Shown here: positions 36,734 to 47,615 of the stretch, in pieces
Layout of the letters: each line of letters starts with the position of its first letter
How positions within the stretch are numbered: position 1 is the first letter of the stretch
NCBI RefSeq assembly: GCF_000067045.1
Contig: NC_010125.1
Span: forward strand, 584,001 to 648,000
DNA length: 64,000 nt
Direction: 5' to 3'
Origin: Gluconacetobacter diazotrophicus PA1 5
GTDB taxonomy: Bacteria > Pseudomonadota > Alphaproteobacteria > Acetobacterales > Acetobacteraceae
The notes under the pieces: generated by a model
Databases searched by the model: none
The model's input: the letters and a program-made list of their open reading frames with translations, nothing else
What the model was told of the DNA's origin: nothing
Made by a program: the position numbers and the translations under genes

Positions 36734-37601
36734 CGCGAAGGACCACGCCCCGGACGAACCGGAACCCTTGGCGCCGGGGCCGAAACTGCGCGCCGTGCCC
36801 GTGCGGGGCGTGACGCTGGGCGTCGGCCGCGCGGCGGTGATCGTGCCGATCGTCGCCGCCGGGGCGGACGAGGTCCGGGCCGCCGCCCGCCGCCTGGCCG
36901 GCCACGACGCGGTGGACCTGGTCGAGGCCCGGGCCGATCACTGGCATGACGCGCGCCCGGGGCATGACGGTCACGGCGCGCGCGTCACCGCCCTGTGCCG
37001 CGACCTGCGGGCGATCCTGGACCGTCGCGGGCTGATCGTGACCTTTCGCACCGGGGCGGAGGGCGGCGCGACCCCGATCGATGACGAGGCCTATGTCGCC
37101 TTCTACGACCACGTGCTGGAGGCCGACCTGCTGCCGGACCTGATCGACGTCGAATTCAATCGCGGCCGGGACGTCGTGCGGCGCATCGTCGCGGCGGCGC
37201 GGGCCGCGGGCGTGCGCGTCATCCTGTCGTCCCATGACTTCGCCGGTACCGGTCCGTCCCATCGCCTGGTGGAGCGCATGCGCAGGATGCAGGAGTGCGA
37301 CGTGGATGTCCTGAAGCTCGCGGTCATGCCGCATGACGCGGGGGACGTGCTCAGCCTGCTGGCCGCCACGTATGAAATGCGCACACGCTGGGCCGACCGG
37401 CCGCTGATCACCATGGCGATGGGCGGAAGCGGCGTCGTCTCGCGCCTGGCGGGTGAAATCTTCGGCTCGGCCGCGACCTTCGGCATGCTGGACCATCCCT
37501 CGGCACCGGGGCAGATCGATGCCCGCGACCTGCGGCATTGTGTCGAAATCGTCCATCACGCCGTCGCCCCCAGCCTGCGGACAGCCGGGACGGGCCGCTG
37601 A
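36726..37601 (+). CDS. aroD: Type I 3-dehydroquinate dehydratase
   Basis: 291 residues. The Schiff-base lysine K197 is in DVLKLAVMPHD and the catalytic H170 in ILSSHDFAG; FRT and EFN motifs are present. Type I enzymes dehydrate dehydroquinate to dehydroshikimate by a covalent imine. About 25 extra residues at the N-terminus are not seen in E. coli AroD. The gene overlaps the isomerase-like gene. Many alphaproteobacteria use a type II enzyme for biosynthesis, so this one may serve quinate breakdown. Confidence 0.92.
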   Translation: MRSAKDHAPDEPEPLAPGPKLRAVPVRGVTLGVGRAAVIVPIVAAGADEVRAAARRLAGHDAVDLVEARADHWHDARPGHDGHGARVTALCRDLRAILDRRGLIVTFRTGAEGGATPIDDEAYVAFYDHVLEADLLPDLIDVEFNRGRDVVRRIVAAARAAGVRVILSSHDFAGTGPSHRLVERMRRMQECDVDVLKLAVMPHDAGDVLSLLAATYEMRTRWADRPLITMAMGGSGVVSRLAGEIFGSAATFGMLDHPSAPGQIDARDLRHCVEIVHHAVAPSLRTAGTGR

Positions 37602-37691
37602 CGGTGCGCGACAATGTGACACGCGCCGGTGCCAGGGGTGGGCCGTTTCTCTTGACCCGCCGCGTTCCCCCCGCTCTAAGATCGTCGCGTT

Positions 37692-37783
37692 CTCCGGGGA
37701 GCCGCGTCAGAATGGCTGAGAGAGGGGCTAGCCCCTGACCCGTCGAACCTGATCCGGGTCATGCCGGCGAAGGGATGGGAATT
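37692..37783 (+). promoter_or_regulatory. TPP riboswitch (THI element) upstream of thiC
   Basis: The core elements are visible: GGGGAGCC at about 37696, CTGAGA at 37716-37721, then GAACCTGATC and GGGTCATGCCGGCGAAGGGA. Their order and spacing are those of the thiamine pyrophosphate riboswitch. It lies 78 bases before the thiC start and would reduce expression when TPP is plentiful, by termination or translation block. Confidence 0.97.
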
Positions 37784-37815
37784 GAGCGCGATGCCGCGAT
37801 GCGTCGCCAGGATGA

Positions 37816-39741
<1,926 letters not shown>

Positions 39742-39746
39742 CCAAA

Positions 39747-39776
39747 GGCGGGCCAGGGCTCAGCCCTTGGCCCGCC
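39747..39776. terminator. Shared hairpin between convergent thiC and desulfurase-like genes
   Basis: GGCGGGCCAGGGCT at 39747-39760 pairs with AGCCCTTGGCCCGCC at 39762-39776 apart from one bulged T. It is preceded by AAA on the plus strand and thus followed by TTT on the minus strand, so it suits leftward transcription best. A second small hairpin (GGGGCTGACCCC) follows. Confidence 0.6.
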
Positions 39777-39838
39777 GCAGGGGCTGACCCCTTGGAAAAA
39801 TCGATTGGGGGGGGCAGGGCATCGGGCCCTGCCTGCCT

Positions 39839-41314
39839 TCATGCCGCGCGGAATCGGGCGGTGGCCGGATCGACCGTGTAATGGTCGGCGGTCGGATAGG
39901 GCGCGCGGGCCAGTTCGTCCACCGCCGCGATGATGCGCCCGGCCTTTTCATCATCCATCAGCACGCTGAAATTCAGCCGCGTCCAGCCGGGCTTGCTGAT
40001 TTCGTCCCCCTCCAGGATCGCGGCGCGCAGCGCCTGCGAGGCGTCCCGGTCGATGCCCAGCAACCGGTGGGCGTACGGTCCGGCGCAGGCGCATCCCCCA
40101 CGGGCCTGGATGCCGTAGCGGTCGGACAGCATGCGGGTGAACAATTGCTGGTGGATCATTCCGCCCCGCCGGGCGTCGCGGACCTGGAACGAGAAGATCG
40201 GCAGGCAGGATGCCGCGCGTGGATGCTTCCCGGACAGGCCCAGAATCGCGATATTGGGATTACGGTCCCATACCGCCCTGGCCATGCGGTACAGCGCGGC
40301 GTGGCGCGCATCCATGCGCGCCTGTCCGATCGCCGCCTTGACCAGGAACGCCAGCCCCGCGCGAATGTCGCCCACCACATTGGGCGTGCCCGCTTCCTCG
40401 CGGCTGGCGATGCTTTCGGCGTAATCGTGACCCCAGGGCGAGACGAACCGCACCGTGCCCCCGCCAGTGAAGACCGGGCGGTGGTGCGTCACCGCCGCGT
40501 CGCGCACGATCATGACCCCCGACGCGCCCGGACCGCCGATGAATTTGTGCGGCGAGATCACGACGGCATCCTTTTCGCACGCCGTGCCCCCCTTCATGTC
40601 GCCCCCCTTCATGTCGATCGGCAGGTACGGGCCGCCGCCGGCATAATCCCATACCGCGCGGGCGCCGTGCGCCTTCAGCAGCGCCGTGACGGCGTCGGTG
40701 TCGGTGACGATGCCCGTCACGTTGGACGCCGCCGAGAAGGCCCCCACCTTCAACCGGCCGGGACCGGCGGCCTGCAGCGCCGCCGCCAGATGCGCCAGGT
40801 CGGGGCCGCCGCCCTCCGCCTCGTCGATGGCGACGATCTCGGCACCGCTCTCGCGCCAGGGCAGGATGTTGGAATGATGCTCGTACGGGCCGATGAACAC
40901 CACCGGGGCCTCGCCTGCCCGGGCGGCATCGGCCACGCCCAGCAGGTGAACCAGGCGATTCAGCCCCGCCGTCGCGCCCGACCCGGTAAAGATCGTGGAA
41001 AATCCCGCCCCCGCACGGCATGATTGCGCGATCGCCTCGCGCGCCGCCCGCCGCATCCGGCTGACATGCCGGCCGCAGAACGATGCCTCGGTATGGCTGT
41101 TGGCGTAATAGGGCAGGACCCGGTTCATCACGAAATCCTCGACCTGCCGCAACGCCCGGCCGGATGCCACATAATCGGCATAGACCAGCGGATGGACGCC
41201 GAACGGTCCGGGCACGGGCGCGCCCTCGCCGATCAGCCCGGCGCGCAATCCGGACAGGTCGTCCACTCGCAAGGATGCGATGAAATCCGCAAAAGGGGGC
41301 TGGTCGTCCTGCAT
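39839..41314 (-). CDS. Class V aminotransferase, cysteine-desulfurase-like
   Basis: 491 residues. The PLP lysine is in AVVISPHKFIGGPGASG, and HTEASFCGRHVSRMR and RVSxxHxxN-like FIGPYEHHSNILPW fit the NifS/SufS relatives. The ATG at 41314 gives the conserved start. Unlike true NifS it has an additional N-terminal stretch. It lies head to head with an Lrp/AsnC regulator about 108 bases away. A sulfur or selenium role, or a cysteine-lyase role, is possible; substrate unknown. Confidence 0.8.
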   Translation of the reverse strand: MQDDQPPFADFIASLRVDDLSGLRAGLIGEGAPVPGPFGVHPLVYADYVASGRALRQVEDFVMNRVLPYYANSHTEASFCGRHVSRMRRAAREAIAQSCRAGAGFSTIFTGSGATAGLNRLVHLLGVADAARAGEAPVVFIGPYEHHSNILPWRESGAEIVAIDEAEGGGPDLAHLAAALQAAGPGRLKVGAFSAASNVTGIVTDTDAVTALLKAHGARAVWDYAGGGPYLPIDMKGGDMKGGTACEKDAVVISPHKFIGGPGASGVMIVRDAAVTHHRPVFTGGGTVRFVSPWGHDYAESIASREEAGTPNVVGDIRAGLAFLVKAAIGQARMDARHAALYRMARAVWDRNPNIAILGLSGKHPRAASCLPIFSFQVRDARRGGMIHQQLFTRMLSDRYGIQARGGCACAGPYAHRLLGIDRDASQALRAAILEGDEISKPGWTRLNFSVLMDDEKAGRIIAAVDELARAPYPTADHYTVDPATARFRAA

Positions 41315-41422
41315 CGCACTGTTCGCCTCAAGAGGGTTCGCGATGAAAATAGACGGCGCGGCGGGAAAGAACTTCCCCTTTTCCTGCATTGAAATGGGCC
41401 GAATCGGGTCATATGATCGGCT

Positions 41423-41884
41423 ATGGTGGAAAATCTGGATCATTTTGATCGTGCCCTGCTGCGGGCCCTGCAACAGGATGCCGCGCTGTCGCAACGCGAA
41501 CTGGCCGATATCGTGGGCCTGTCGCAGAACGCATGCTGGCGCCGGCTGCATGCCCTGCGCGAACGCGGACTGATCCAGCGCCAGACGGTGCGGCTGGACC
41601 CGGTGGCGCTGGGGCTGGGGCTGACCGTCTTCGTCATGGTGCGCACGCGCCATCATTCGCGGGACTGGCTGGACCGGTTCCGCGACGCGGTGACGGCCGT
41701 GCCGAACGTGATCGATTTCTACCGGATCGCGGGCGATTACGATTACATGCTCAAGATCGTCACGACGGACATGAACGCCTTCGACGAGATCTATCGCGGC
41801 CTGATCGCCCGGGTCGAACTGGACACGGTCACATCCTACATGGCCATGGAGGCGATCTGCGACCGCCGGGACCTGCCCTTGTAA
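41423..41884 (+). CDS. Lrp/AsnC-family transcriptional regulator
   Basis: 153 residues. The helix-turn-helix is LSQRELADIVGLSQNACWRRLHALRERGLI (about 16-50), followed by the RAM amino-acid sensing domain with VIDFYRIAGDYDYMLKIVT. It diverges from the desulfurase-like gene and probably regulates it in response to cysteine or a related amino acid, as DecR/CdsR-type Lrp proteins do. It ends about 70 bases before the disrupted receptor gene on the opposite strand. Confidence 0.88.
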   Translation: MVENLDHFDRALLRALQQDAALSQRELADIVGLSQNACWRRLHALRERGLIQRQTVRLDPVALGLGLTVFVMVRTRHHSRDWLDRFRDAVTAVPNVIDFYRIAGDYDYMLKIVTTDMNAFDEIYRGLIARVELDTVTSYMAMEAICDRRDLPL

Positions 41885-41952
41885 GCGGGCCTGGACAGGG
41901 ACGCGGGCGGGGTGCGTGATGGGTCGAACCTCACCGCGCACCCCTTCCTGTT

Positions 41953-42651
41953 CTAGAACCGTGCGTGCAGCGTACCGAAGAACTGGCGTGGCGCGCCGGC
42001 AAAGAGTTGCTGCGTGTCACCGGACAGTGAGAACCCGCCGATGCCGCCGATATATTCCTGGTTGAACAGGTTGTAGACGCCGAAATTGAATTCAAGCTGA
42101 GAGAGATGGGGAATGGTTTTGAAGATATACGTCGCCGACAGCGATGCCAGCCAATACCCGTTCACGGCGGCGTCGTTCATGTACGAGATGTATCGCTTTC
42201 CCATATAGTTGACGTTGAAGTTGACCTTCGCGTTGCCATACCTGTACGAGACGTTGGCCTTGTACATCCATTGCGGATAGCCGGCCTCCTGCTTGCCGCT
42301 GATGGGATAATTTACCCCGCCGCTGGATACATCCTGCCCATAGGTGGATTTGTTGTAGCTGGCGCTGTTGAAGATCTCGAGGCCCGGCAGTGGGCGCACC
42401 GTCACGCCGGCATCGGCACCCCAGATCGCCATGTTCCCCACGTTGATATAGGTATTGTGGGCGTTCACCAGGCTACCGGTGGTGATGGTGGCCAGTCGGT
42501 TCCTGTAATCGATATGATACAGATTGACGAGGCCCGTGACGAAGCGGGAATTATATCGATAACCGACCTCGTAATTGAAGGTGGTCTCGGGCTTCAGGTT
42601 CTGGGGCATCTCATTGACCCCCCATGCATTTCCGCTCTGCCATGTATTATA
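41953..42651 (-). pseudogene. TonB-dependent receptor, C-terminal fragment
   Basis: The stretch from about 42651 down to 41953 continues the receptor beyond the IS630-type element (TWQSGNAWGVNEMPQNLKPE onward). It contains the last beta-strands and ends with a C-terminal Phe (GTLHARF), typical of outer-membrane barrels, with EFNFGVYNLFNQEY as the usual late plug/barrel motif. It has no start of its own, so it is a broken piece. Confidence 0.9.
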
Positions 42652-43813
42652 CCAAAGGCCGTAGCCACTGACTCGTGTGTGAAGTGACGAACGGCGCCGG
42701 CTCTGATTCTCTTGATTTTGGGAGGATCTGGCAGATGACGAGAGCGGTGAAGCTACGGGATGACTATTCGGCCTCTGATCTGAGGCGACTTGCGGCGCGC
42801 AGCCGGCAGGCGAACGCTGCGCGCCGGCTTCTGGCCCTGGCGGCGATCCGTGACGGGGCCAGCCGCACCGATGCGGCCCGCGTAGGCGGCATGGACCGCC
42901 AGACGCTGCGGGACTGGGTTCACCGCTTCAATGCTGAAGGGCCGGATGGCCTGCGCGATCATCTGCACGCAGGGCCGGCCTGCCGCCTGAGCGGGGCACA
43001 GCAGGCCGAATTGAAGGCCCTGGTCGAGGCGGGGCCGGATCGGCAGCGTGATGGCGTGGTGCGCTGGCGCCGGGTCGATCTGCAACGCGTGATCGAAGAG
43101 CGCTTCGGCGTCGTCTATCATGAGCGTCATGTGTCCACTCTACTGAAACGGCTTGGTTTTTCCTATGTCAGCGCCCGGCCACGTCACCCGGGTCAGGACG
43201 CTGGCGTCATGGAGGCATTCAAAAAAACTTCCCCCGCATCCTGAATGCCCATACCGGCCATCTGCCCAAGGGCAAGCCGATCGAGATCTGGTTCCAGGAC
43301 GAGGCCCGGATCGGCCAGAAGAACGGCATCGTCCGACAATGGGCCCGGCGTGGCACGCGGCCACGCCAGCCGGCTGATCAGCGCTACGAGAATGCCTGGC
43401 TGTTCGGCGCGATCTGTCCGGCGCGTGGCAAAGCCGCCGGCCTGGCGCTCCCGTTCATCGGCACCGCCAGCATGCAACTGCACATCGAGGAAATCTCGCG
43501 CTGCGTCGTCCGCGGTGCCCACGCCGTCGTGCTGCTCGATCGCGCAGGATGGCATACCACCGACAAGCTGAAGCTGCCCCGCAATATCAGCCTGATCTTC
43601 CTGCCGTCCCGCGCGCCCGAACTGAACCCGGTCGAAAATGTCTGGCAGTTCCTGCGCGCCAACTGGCTGTCCAACACCGTCTTCGACGGCATCGATCATA
43701 TCATCGACGCCGCCTGTTCCGCCTGGAACAAGCTTGCCGCCCTGCCTGACACCATCCGATCCATCGGGCTCAGAAAGTGGGCTCACACAGGTCTGTGTCT
43801 ATAACCGTTGGTA
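42650..43813. mobile_element. IS630-family insertion sequence (about 1.16 kb)
   Basis: Imperfect inverted ends begin with ATACCAAAGG (left) and ATACCAACGG (right, reverse complement). The flanks share ATTATA, so the exact edges are uncertain by a few bases; TA duplication is usual in this family. Its two transposase frames overlap. It interrupts the TonB-dependent receptor gene. Confidence 0.85.
42735..43804 (+). CDS. IS630-family transposase, produced by -1 frameshift
   Basis: The first frame (42735-43244) is a DNA-binding part with paired HTH units (ASRTDAARVGGMDRQTLRDW). The second frame (from about 43226) is the DDE catalytic part: IWFQDEARIG, LLDRAGWH and APELNPVENVWQFLR with the D, D and E residues. 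The switch occurs at AAAAAAA (43221-43227), where a -1 slip joins them. The frameshift is typical of this family. Start ATG 42735 has GGGAGG nine bases upstream. Confidence 0.88.
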
Positions 43814-44665
43814 TTATAGGTGAATGCGCGCATGTTCTCCGCGAAGTCGAAAAACAGTTCGTTCCGGGGCAGGAAATTCCAGTTGATGCTGACATGCGGC
43901 AGGAAGGCGCTGGCGGTGGTCAGGCTGCCACTGGGCAGGGTGTCCTGGCCCGTATAGACGGGATTGTTATAGGATGCGCCGCCCGACGTCGTCGTCAGCA
44001 TGGATTTGAAGCCCGCGTGCACCCGCAGCGTCTTCAAGATACGGTAGGAATCTTCCAGGTAATATTGAAAACTGTTGGTATTGAAGGTCATGGCGTATGC
44101 GGTGGCGAACGGATCGTTGTACGGTCCGGTGGCGCTTCGGGGCGTACCCTCCCCCAGGAGCGGCTGGTTGTAGTACCGTTGCGCCCAGCTATATCCGTTG
44201 TTTTCGTACCAGACGCCGGTTTCAAGCGAATGATTGGCGATCTGGTACTGCACCGCGCCAATCCCGCCCACGCGCGTCATCGACGTGTGCCCGACCTGCT
44301 GGATCATGGGCGCGCCCGAGGGCGACGACACATAGGGGTTGGTCCATTCGTAGTCCCCCGCCGATTGCTGGTCGTACAGCACCGTCTTCAGATGCAGGCG
44401 GGACGTCAGATCGATCGTGGACGTGATGCCGGAAAGATAATTCCGCTGGTCCTGGCCACCATCGTAATAGGAGACGTCCATGGCATCCCCGACCTTGGCA
44501 TAGCCTGCGGGATAGATCCCCTCGGCAGCCTGATACGCGGCTTTGTAGTTCGGATAGAAATAATCCACGTTCCGGCCGAGCTTCTGGATGATTTCCAGGC
44601 TCAAATCGCTGTAATTATACTGGTCGAATTCGGAATAATTGAAGAATCCGGACAGTTTTCCGTAA
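43814..44665 (-). pseudogene. TonB-dependent receptor, middle fragment
   Basis: Read from 44662 (YGKLSGFFNYSEFDQ) to about 43816 (ENMRAFTYN), this is barrel sequence with many aromatic and Ser/Thr residues in alternating pattern. It joins in frame to the other two pieces when both insertions are removed: PLGR-YGKLSG on one side and AFTYN-TWQSG on the other. Confidence 0.9.
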
Positions 44666-45548
44666 GAGCCTGTTTGGAAAGTCGCTGAAGTGTGATTCAA
44701 GCTCTGGATGTGGACGCCAGAGCAGAGAGGCCGCATGGCCAGGATTACCCGCAAGACGAAGCGTTATCCGTCTGATATGACGGAGGAGGAATGGGCGCGC
44801 ATCGCGCCACTGATGCCCGAGCCGGGACGCACGGGGCGTCCGCGCGAGATCGAATTCCGCGAGGTGATCAACGCGGTTCGTTACCTGGTTCGATCCGGCT
44901 GCGGCTGGCGAATGCTGCCGATCCATTTCGGGCATTGGCGTACGGTCTATGGTTGGTTCAGGGAATTGGCCCGGCGGTTCCTGTTCCAGACCATTCATGA
45001 TGTGGAACTGATGCTTGACCGGGAGCGCTCGGGCCGTGAAGCCAGCCCTTCGGCCGGAGTGATCGACAGCCAGAGCATCAAGGCGCCGCACGCGAAAACA
45101 AGAGGTTACGACGCTGGAAAGAAGATTGTCGGGCGCAAGCGGCATATCGCCGTGGATACGGACGGACGCCTGCTGATGGTCAACCTGACGCCGGCGGACA
45201 TCTCCGACAGCGCCGGAGCGCAGATGATCCTGGACGCGATCCGCAAGCGCTGGCCGTGGGTCAAGCATCTATTCGCGGACGGTGCCTATGACCGGCTCCA
45301 GTTGATGGACAAGGCTGCCTACCTGGACTTCGTCGTCGAGGTGATCCGTCGCAGGGACGGAGCGAAAGGCTTTGAGGTTCTCCCCCGGCGCTGGGTCGTG
45401 GAGCGAACCTTCGGATGGATGACCCGATGGCGACGCCTCGTGCGCGATTACGAGCGTCGCATCGATGTCTCACAGGCCATGATCTTCGTCGCCATGGGCG
45501 CCAATCTCACCCGAAGAAACGCTCATCCATGACTTTCCAAACAGGCTC
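44666..45548. mobile_element. IS5-family (IS1031-type) insertion sequence, 883 bp
   Basis: Terminal inverted repeats GAGCCTGTTTGGAAAGTC are perfect over 18 bases at both ends. The flanks carry the target duplication TAA (44663-44665 and 45549-45551), the TNA pattern of this subgroup. A single transposase fills the element. It cuts the TonB-dependent receptor gene. Confidence 0.95.
44735..45532 (+). CDS. IS5/IS1031-type transposase
   Basis: 265 residues. YPSDMTEEEWARIAPLMP is the N-terminal signature, GVIDSQSIKAPHAKTRGYDAGKKIVGRKRHIAVDT carries the first catalytic Asp, HLFADGAYDRLQL the second and RWVVERTFGWMTRWRRLVRDYE the Glu (DDE). The ATG at 44735 has AGAGAGG upstream; an ATG at 44708 is possible. 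Intact, so the element may still move. Confidence 0.93.
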   Translation: MARITRKTKRYPSDMTEEEWARIAPLMPEPGRTGRPREIEFREVINAVRYLVRSGCGWRMLPIHFGHWRTVYGWFRELARRFLFQTIHDVELMLDRERSGREASPSAGVIDSQSIKAPHAKTRGYDAGKKIVGRKRHIAVDTDGRLLMVNLTPADISDSAGAQMILDAIRKRWPWVKHLFADGAYDRLQLMDKAAYLDFVVEVIRRRDGAKGFEVLPRRWVVERTFGWMTRWRRLVRDYERRIDVSQAMIFVAMGANLTRRNAHP

Positions 45549-46336
45549 TAACGCCCGAGCGGCTGTACGATCTTGAAATTCGCCTGCTGTTCGAACTGGT
45601 CCCCGGCCCCTTTCCATTTCCCGGCATCGGTGCGCGCGTACGACGCATAGAACTTCGTCCCGCTGGGATTGAGCTTGCCGCTCTGGGCGCTGACGTACGT
45701 GCGATAGGTCTGGTTGCTGCCGAACGTCTGTGAAATGTCTCCACCAGCCTTGTCGCGCGGATCGAGTGAATAATATTGCAGCGCGCCACCCAGGTTGGTG
45801 ACGGACATGACATCGAGCGCACCGCCACCCTGCGACATGTCGACGCGACCGATATTGTTCTGGATGATCGCCTGATTGATATCGAGGCCGTTGGAATTGA
45901 TGAACTGGGCATCGCCCAGCGGGATGCCGTCCAGGGTGATGCCCAACTGGCTTTGGGAATAGCCGCGAATATAAAATGTGTTCGCCCATGTATCCAGGCC
46001 GAACGGGTCGTCCGAGGCAAAATTGACACCCGGTGTCGTGGCCGACAGAATCTGCAGGGGACTGGTCCCCGCCACGAACTTGTCCATCGTCGCACGGGTA
46101 ACGCTCTGCTCCATCCCATGCGATGTCTCACGTGTTCCCACGACAGCCACCGCTTCATCCTGGCTGGTGATGGCGCTGCCCGCTTTGCGCGTCCCCTGCG
46201 CATGTAACGGCCGCGATTTGGCCTGTTTGTTCGTCCTGGGGGGCGACGGGCTATTGTCCGCCCAAGCATAGGATGCGGAAACCGCCAACATACTTATTGA
46301 GGTCGCGACGAGGCAGGGCAAGAGGACGATGCGCAT
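45549..46336 (-). pseudogene. TonB-dependent receptor, N-terminal fragment with signal peptide
   Basis: From ATG 46336: a signal peptide (MRIVLLPCLVATSISMLAVS, ending SYAWADN), a TonB-box region (DEAVAVVGTRE) and plug domain (TSPLQILSATTPGVNFA, FYIRGYSQSQLGITLDGIPLGD). It stops at the IS, where the TAA duplication creates TAG after PLGR. The intact gene would encode about 780 residues. Receptors of this class import iron chelates, vitamin B12 or other ligands across the outer membrane. Confidence 0.92.
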
Positions 46337-46413
46337 CGATTCCCGATCCATTATCAAAAAATTGTGATGACAGATCATAACGAAATCGGTATGAAAGGTG
46401 CGTTCATTTTAAA

Positions 46414-46430
46414 ATCGATTTTATATCGAT
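46414..46430. promoter_or_regulatory. Inverted repeat ATCGAT-N5-ATCGAT before the Lrp regulator
   Basis: Two ATCGAT boxes (46414-46419 and 46425-46430) in a very AT-rich stretch lie 54 bases before the Lrp start and about 80 bases before the receptor start. Lrp-type proteins bind AT-rich inverted sites, so this is a candidate operator for both directions. Confidence 0.4.
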
Positions 46431-46483
46431 CTTTGCAGGTGGAACCGAAAAATTGCGCTTTTCCTCACCTTCCGAAAGATAGC

Positions 46484-46960
46484 ATGGCGGTATCAATCAC
46501 CCCGACCCTGGACGCTATCGACAGGAACATCATCCGGATCCTGGCCGAAGATGGACGGTTGCCCATTTCCGATCTCGCCCAGGCGGTGAATATCAGTGCG
46601 GCGACATGCTTCCGCCGAGTCCAGCGCCTGGTGGACCGCGGGGTCATCCTGAAATTCAGCGCGATCCTCAATCAGCCCATGATCAATCGCGGCGCCCTTG
46701 TCCTCGTCGGGGTCTGCCTGGACGGCTTGAACAACATCAATCTTGATACGTTCGAAACCGCCGTAAAGAAAATCGGAATGGTGACGGATTGTTATCTCGT
46801 GTCCGGAGAATTCGACTATTTTCTAAAAATAAGAGCGGAAGATATTTATCAATTTAATGCAATGCACAGTGAATATCTCATGTCTCTTCCCGGCATACGC
46901 CGCACACGAACATTCATCTGCCTCAAGGAGGTGCTGGATAATCATAACCCCCCATTGTAG
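46484..46960 (+). CDS. Lrp/AsnC-family transcriptional regulator (divergent from the receptor)
   Basis: 158 residues from ATG 46484. DAIDRNIIRILAEDGRLPISDLAQAVNISAATCFRRVQRLVDRGVI is the family HTH, and GMVTDCYLVSGEFDYFLKIR is the RAM ligand domain. It lies head to head with the broken TonB-dependent receptor and probably controlled it. The longer open frame upstream (to 46364) has no family resemblance. Codons are less GC-rich than neighbours, a mild sign of foreign origin. Confidence 0.87.
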   Translation: MAVSITPTLDAIDRNIIRILAEDGRLPISDLAQAVNISAATCFRRVQRLVDRGVILKFSAILNQPMINRGALVLVGVCLDGLNNINLDTFETAVKKIGMVTDCYLVSGEFDYFLKIRAEDIYQFNAMHSEYLMSLPGIRRTRTFICLKEVLDNHNPPL

Positions 46961-47148
46961 GGGACGTATCTGGAAATGCGCACCGGCAGCGCTCCGACGC
47001 GCGTTTGCTTCGCATCGCTGCGCATGCCAATCGACGAATACACAACCGCGCCGCCAGATAACCGTCGTGCCGCACCGGGGTCGATCCCATAGGCCCCGGT
47101 GCGGCTGATCGCGCTGCTCCGAACACGATCCGGCGAAGCGGTGAAGCG

Positions 47149-47328
47149 TCAGAACTTGTTGATGGTACCCTTGACCGCGCCCTTGGCCCGTTCGGCGTCG
47201 CCCTTCATTTTCTGCGCGGTGCCCTTGGCTTCCAGGTCGGTATTCTTCGTGGCCTTGCCGACACTGCGCTTGATCTCGCCGACCATCGCGTCGGCATGTC
47301 CTTTGATCTTGTCTTTAAACTCGCCCAT
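47149..47328 (-). CDS. CsbD-like stress response protein
   Basis: 59 residues: MGEFKDKIKGHADAMVGEIK then KATKNTDLEAKGTAQKMKGDAERAKGAVKG. Small, Lys/Ala/Gly-rich and hydrophilic, it matches the CsbD family, induced by general stress in many bacteria; the molecular role is unknown. The ATG at 47328 has GGAG upstream. The 46961-47148 and 47329-47615 gaps show no supported gene. Confidence 0.85.
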   Translation of the reverse strand: MGEFKDKIKGHADAMVGEIKRSVGKATKNTDLEAKGTAQKMKGDAERAKGAVKGTINKF

Positions 47329-47615
47329 ATTTCCTACTCCGTCATCATGCCCCACCGGCCGGGGGCCGACATGTCATTCAACGCTGGCCGTGCAGGGGGG
47401 TTGCGGTGGCCGGGCCGGGCCAGCCGGGCGGGGACCGTCACGGAATGACGAGGCCGGGTACGCGCGGGGCGTGCTGATCGACCTGCAGGGTGCGAAAAGA
47501 TAACGGAAATTTCGATAATTATGGGAAATATGGGACCGGGTGTGGGGCAGCGGGCAAGCGGGGCACGCATACCCCGTTCCGTCAGGTATTCGAAAAAATC
47601 CTGTTCCCGTCGCGA

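Noticed and set aside
41953-46336. Three separate outer-membrane protein genes
   Set aside because: They join perfectly in one frame when the insertion sequences and target duplications are removed.
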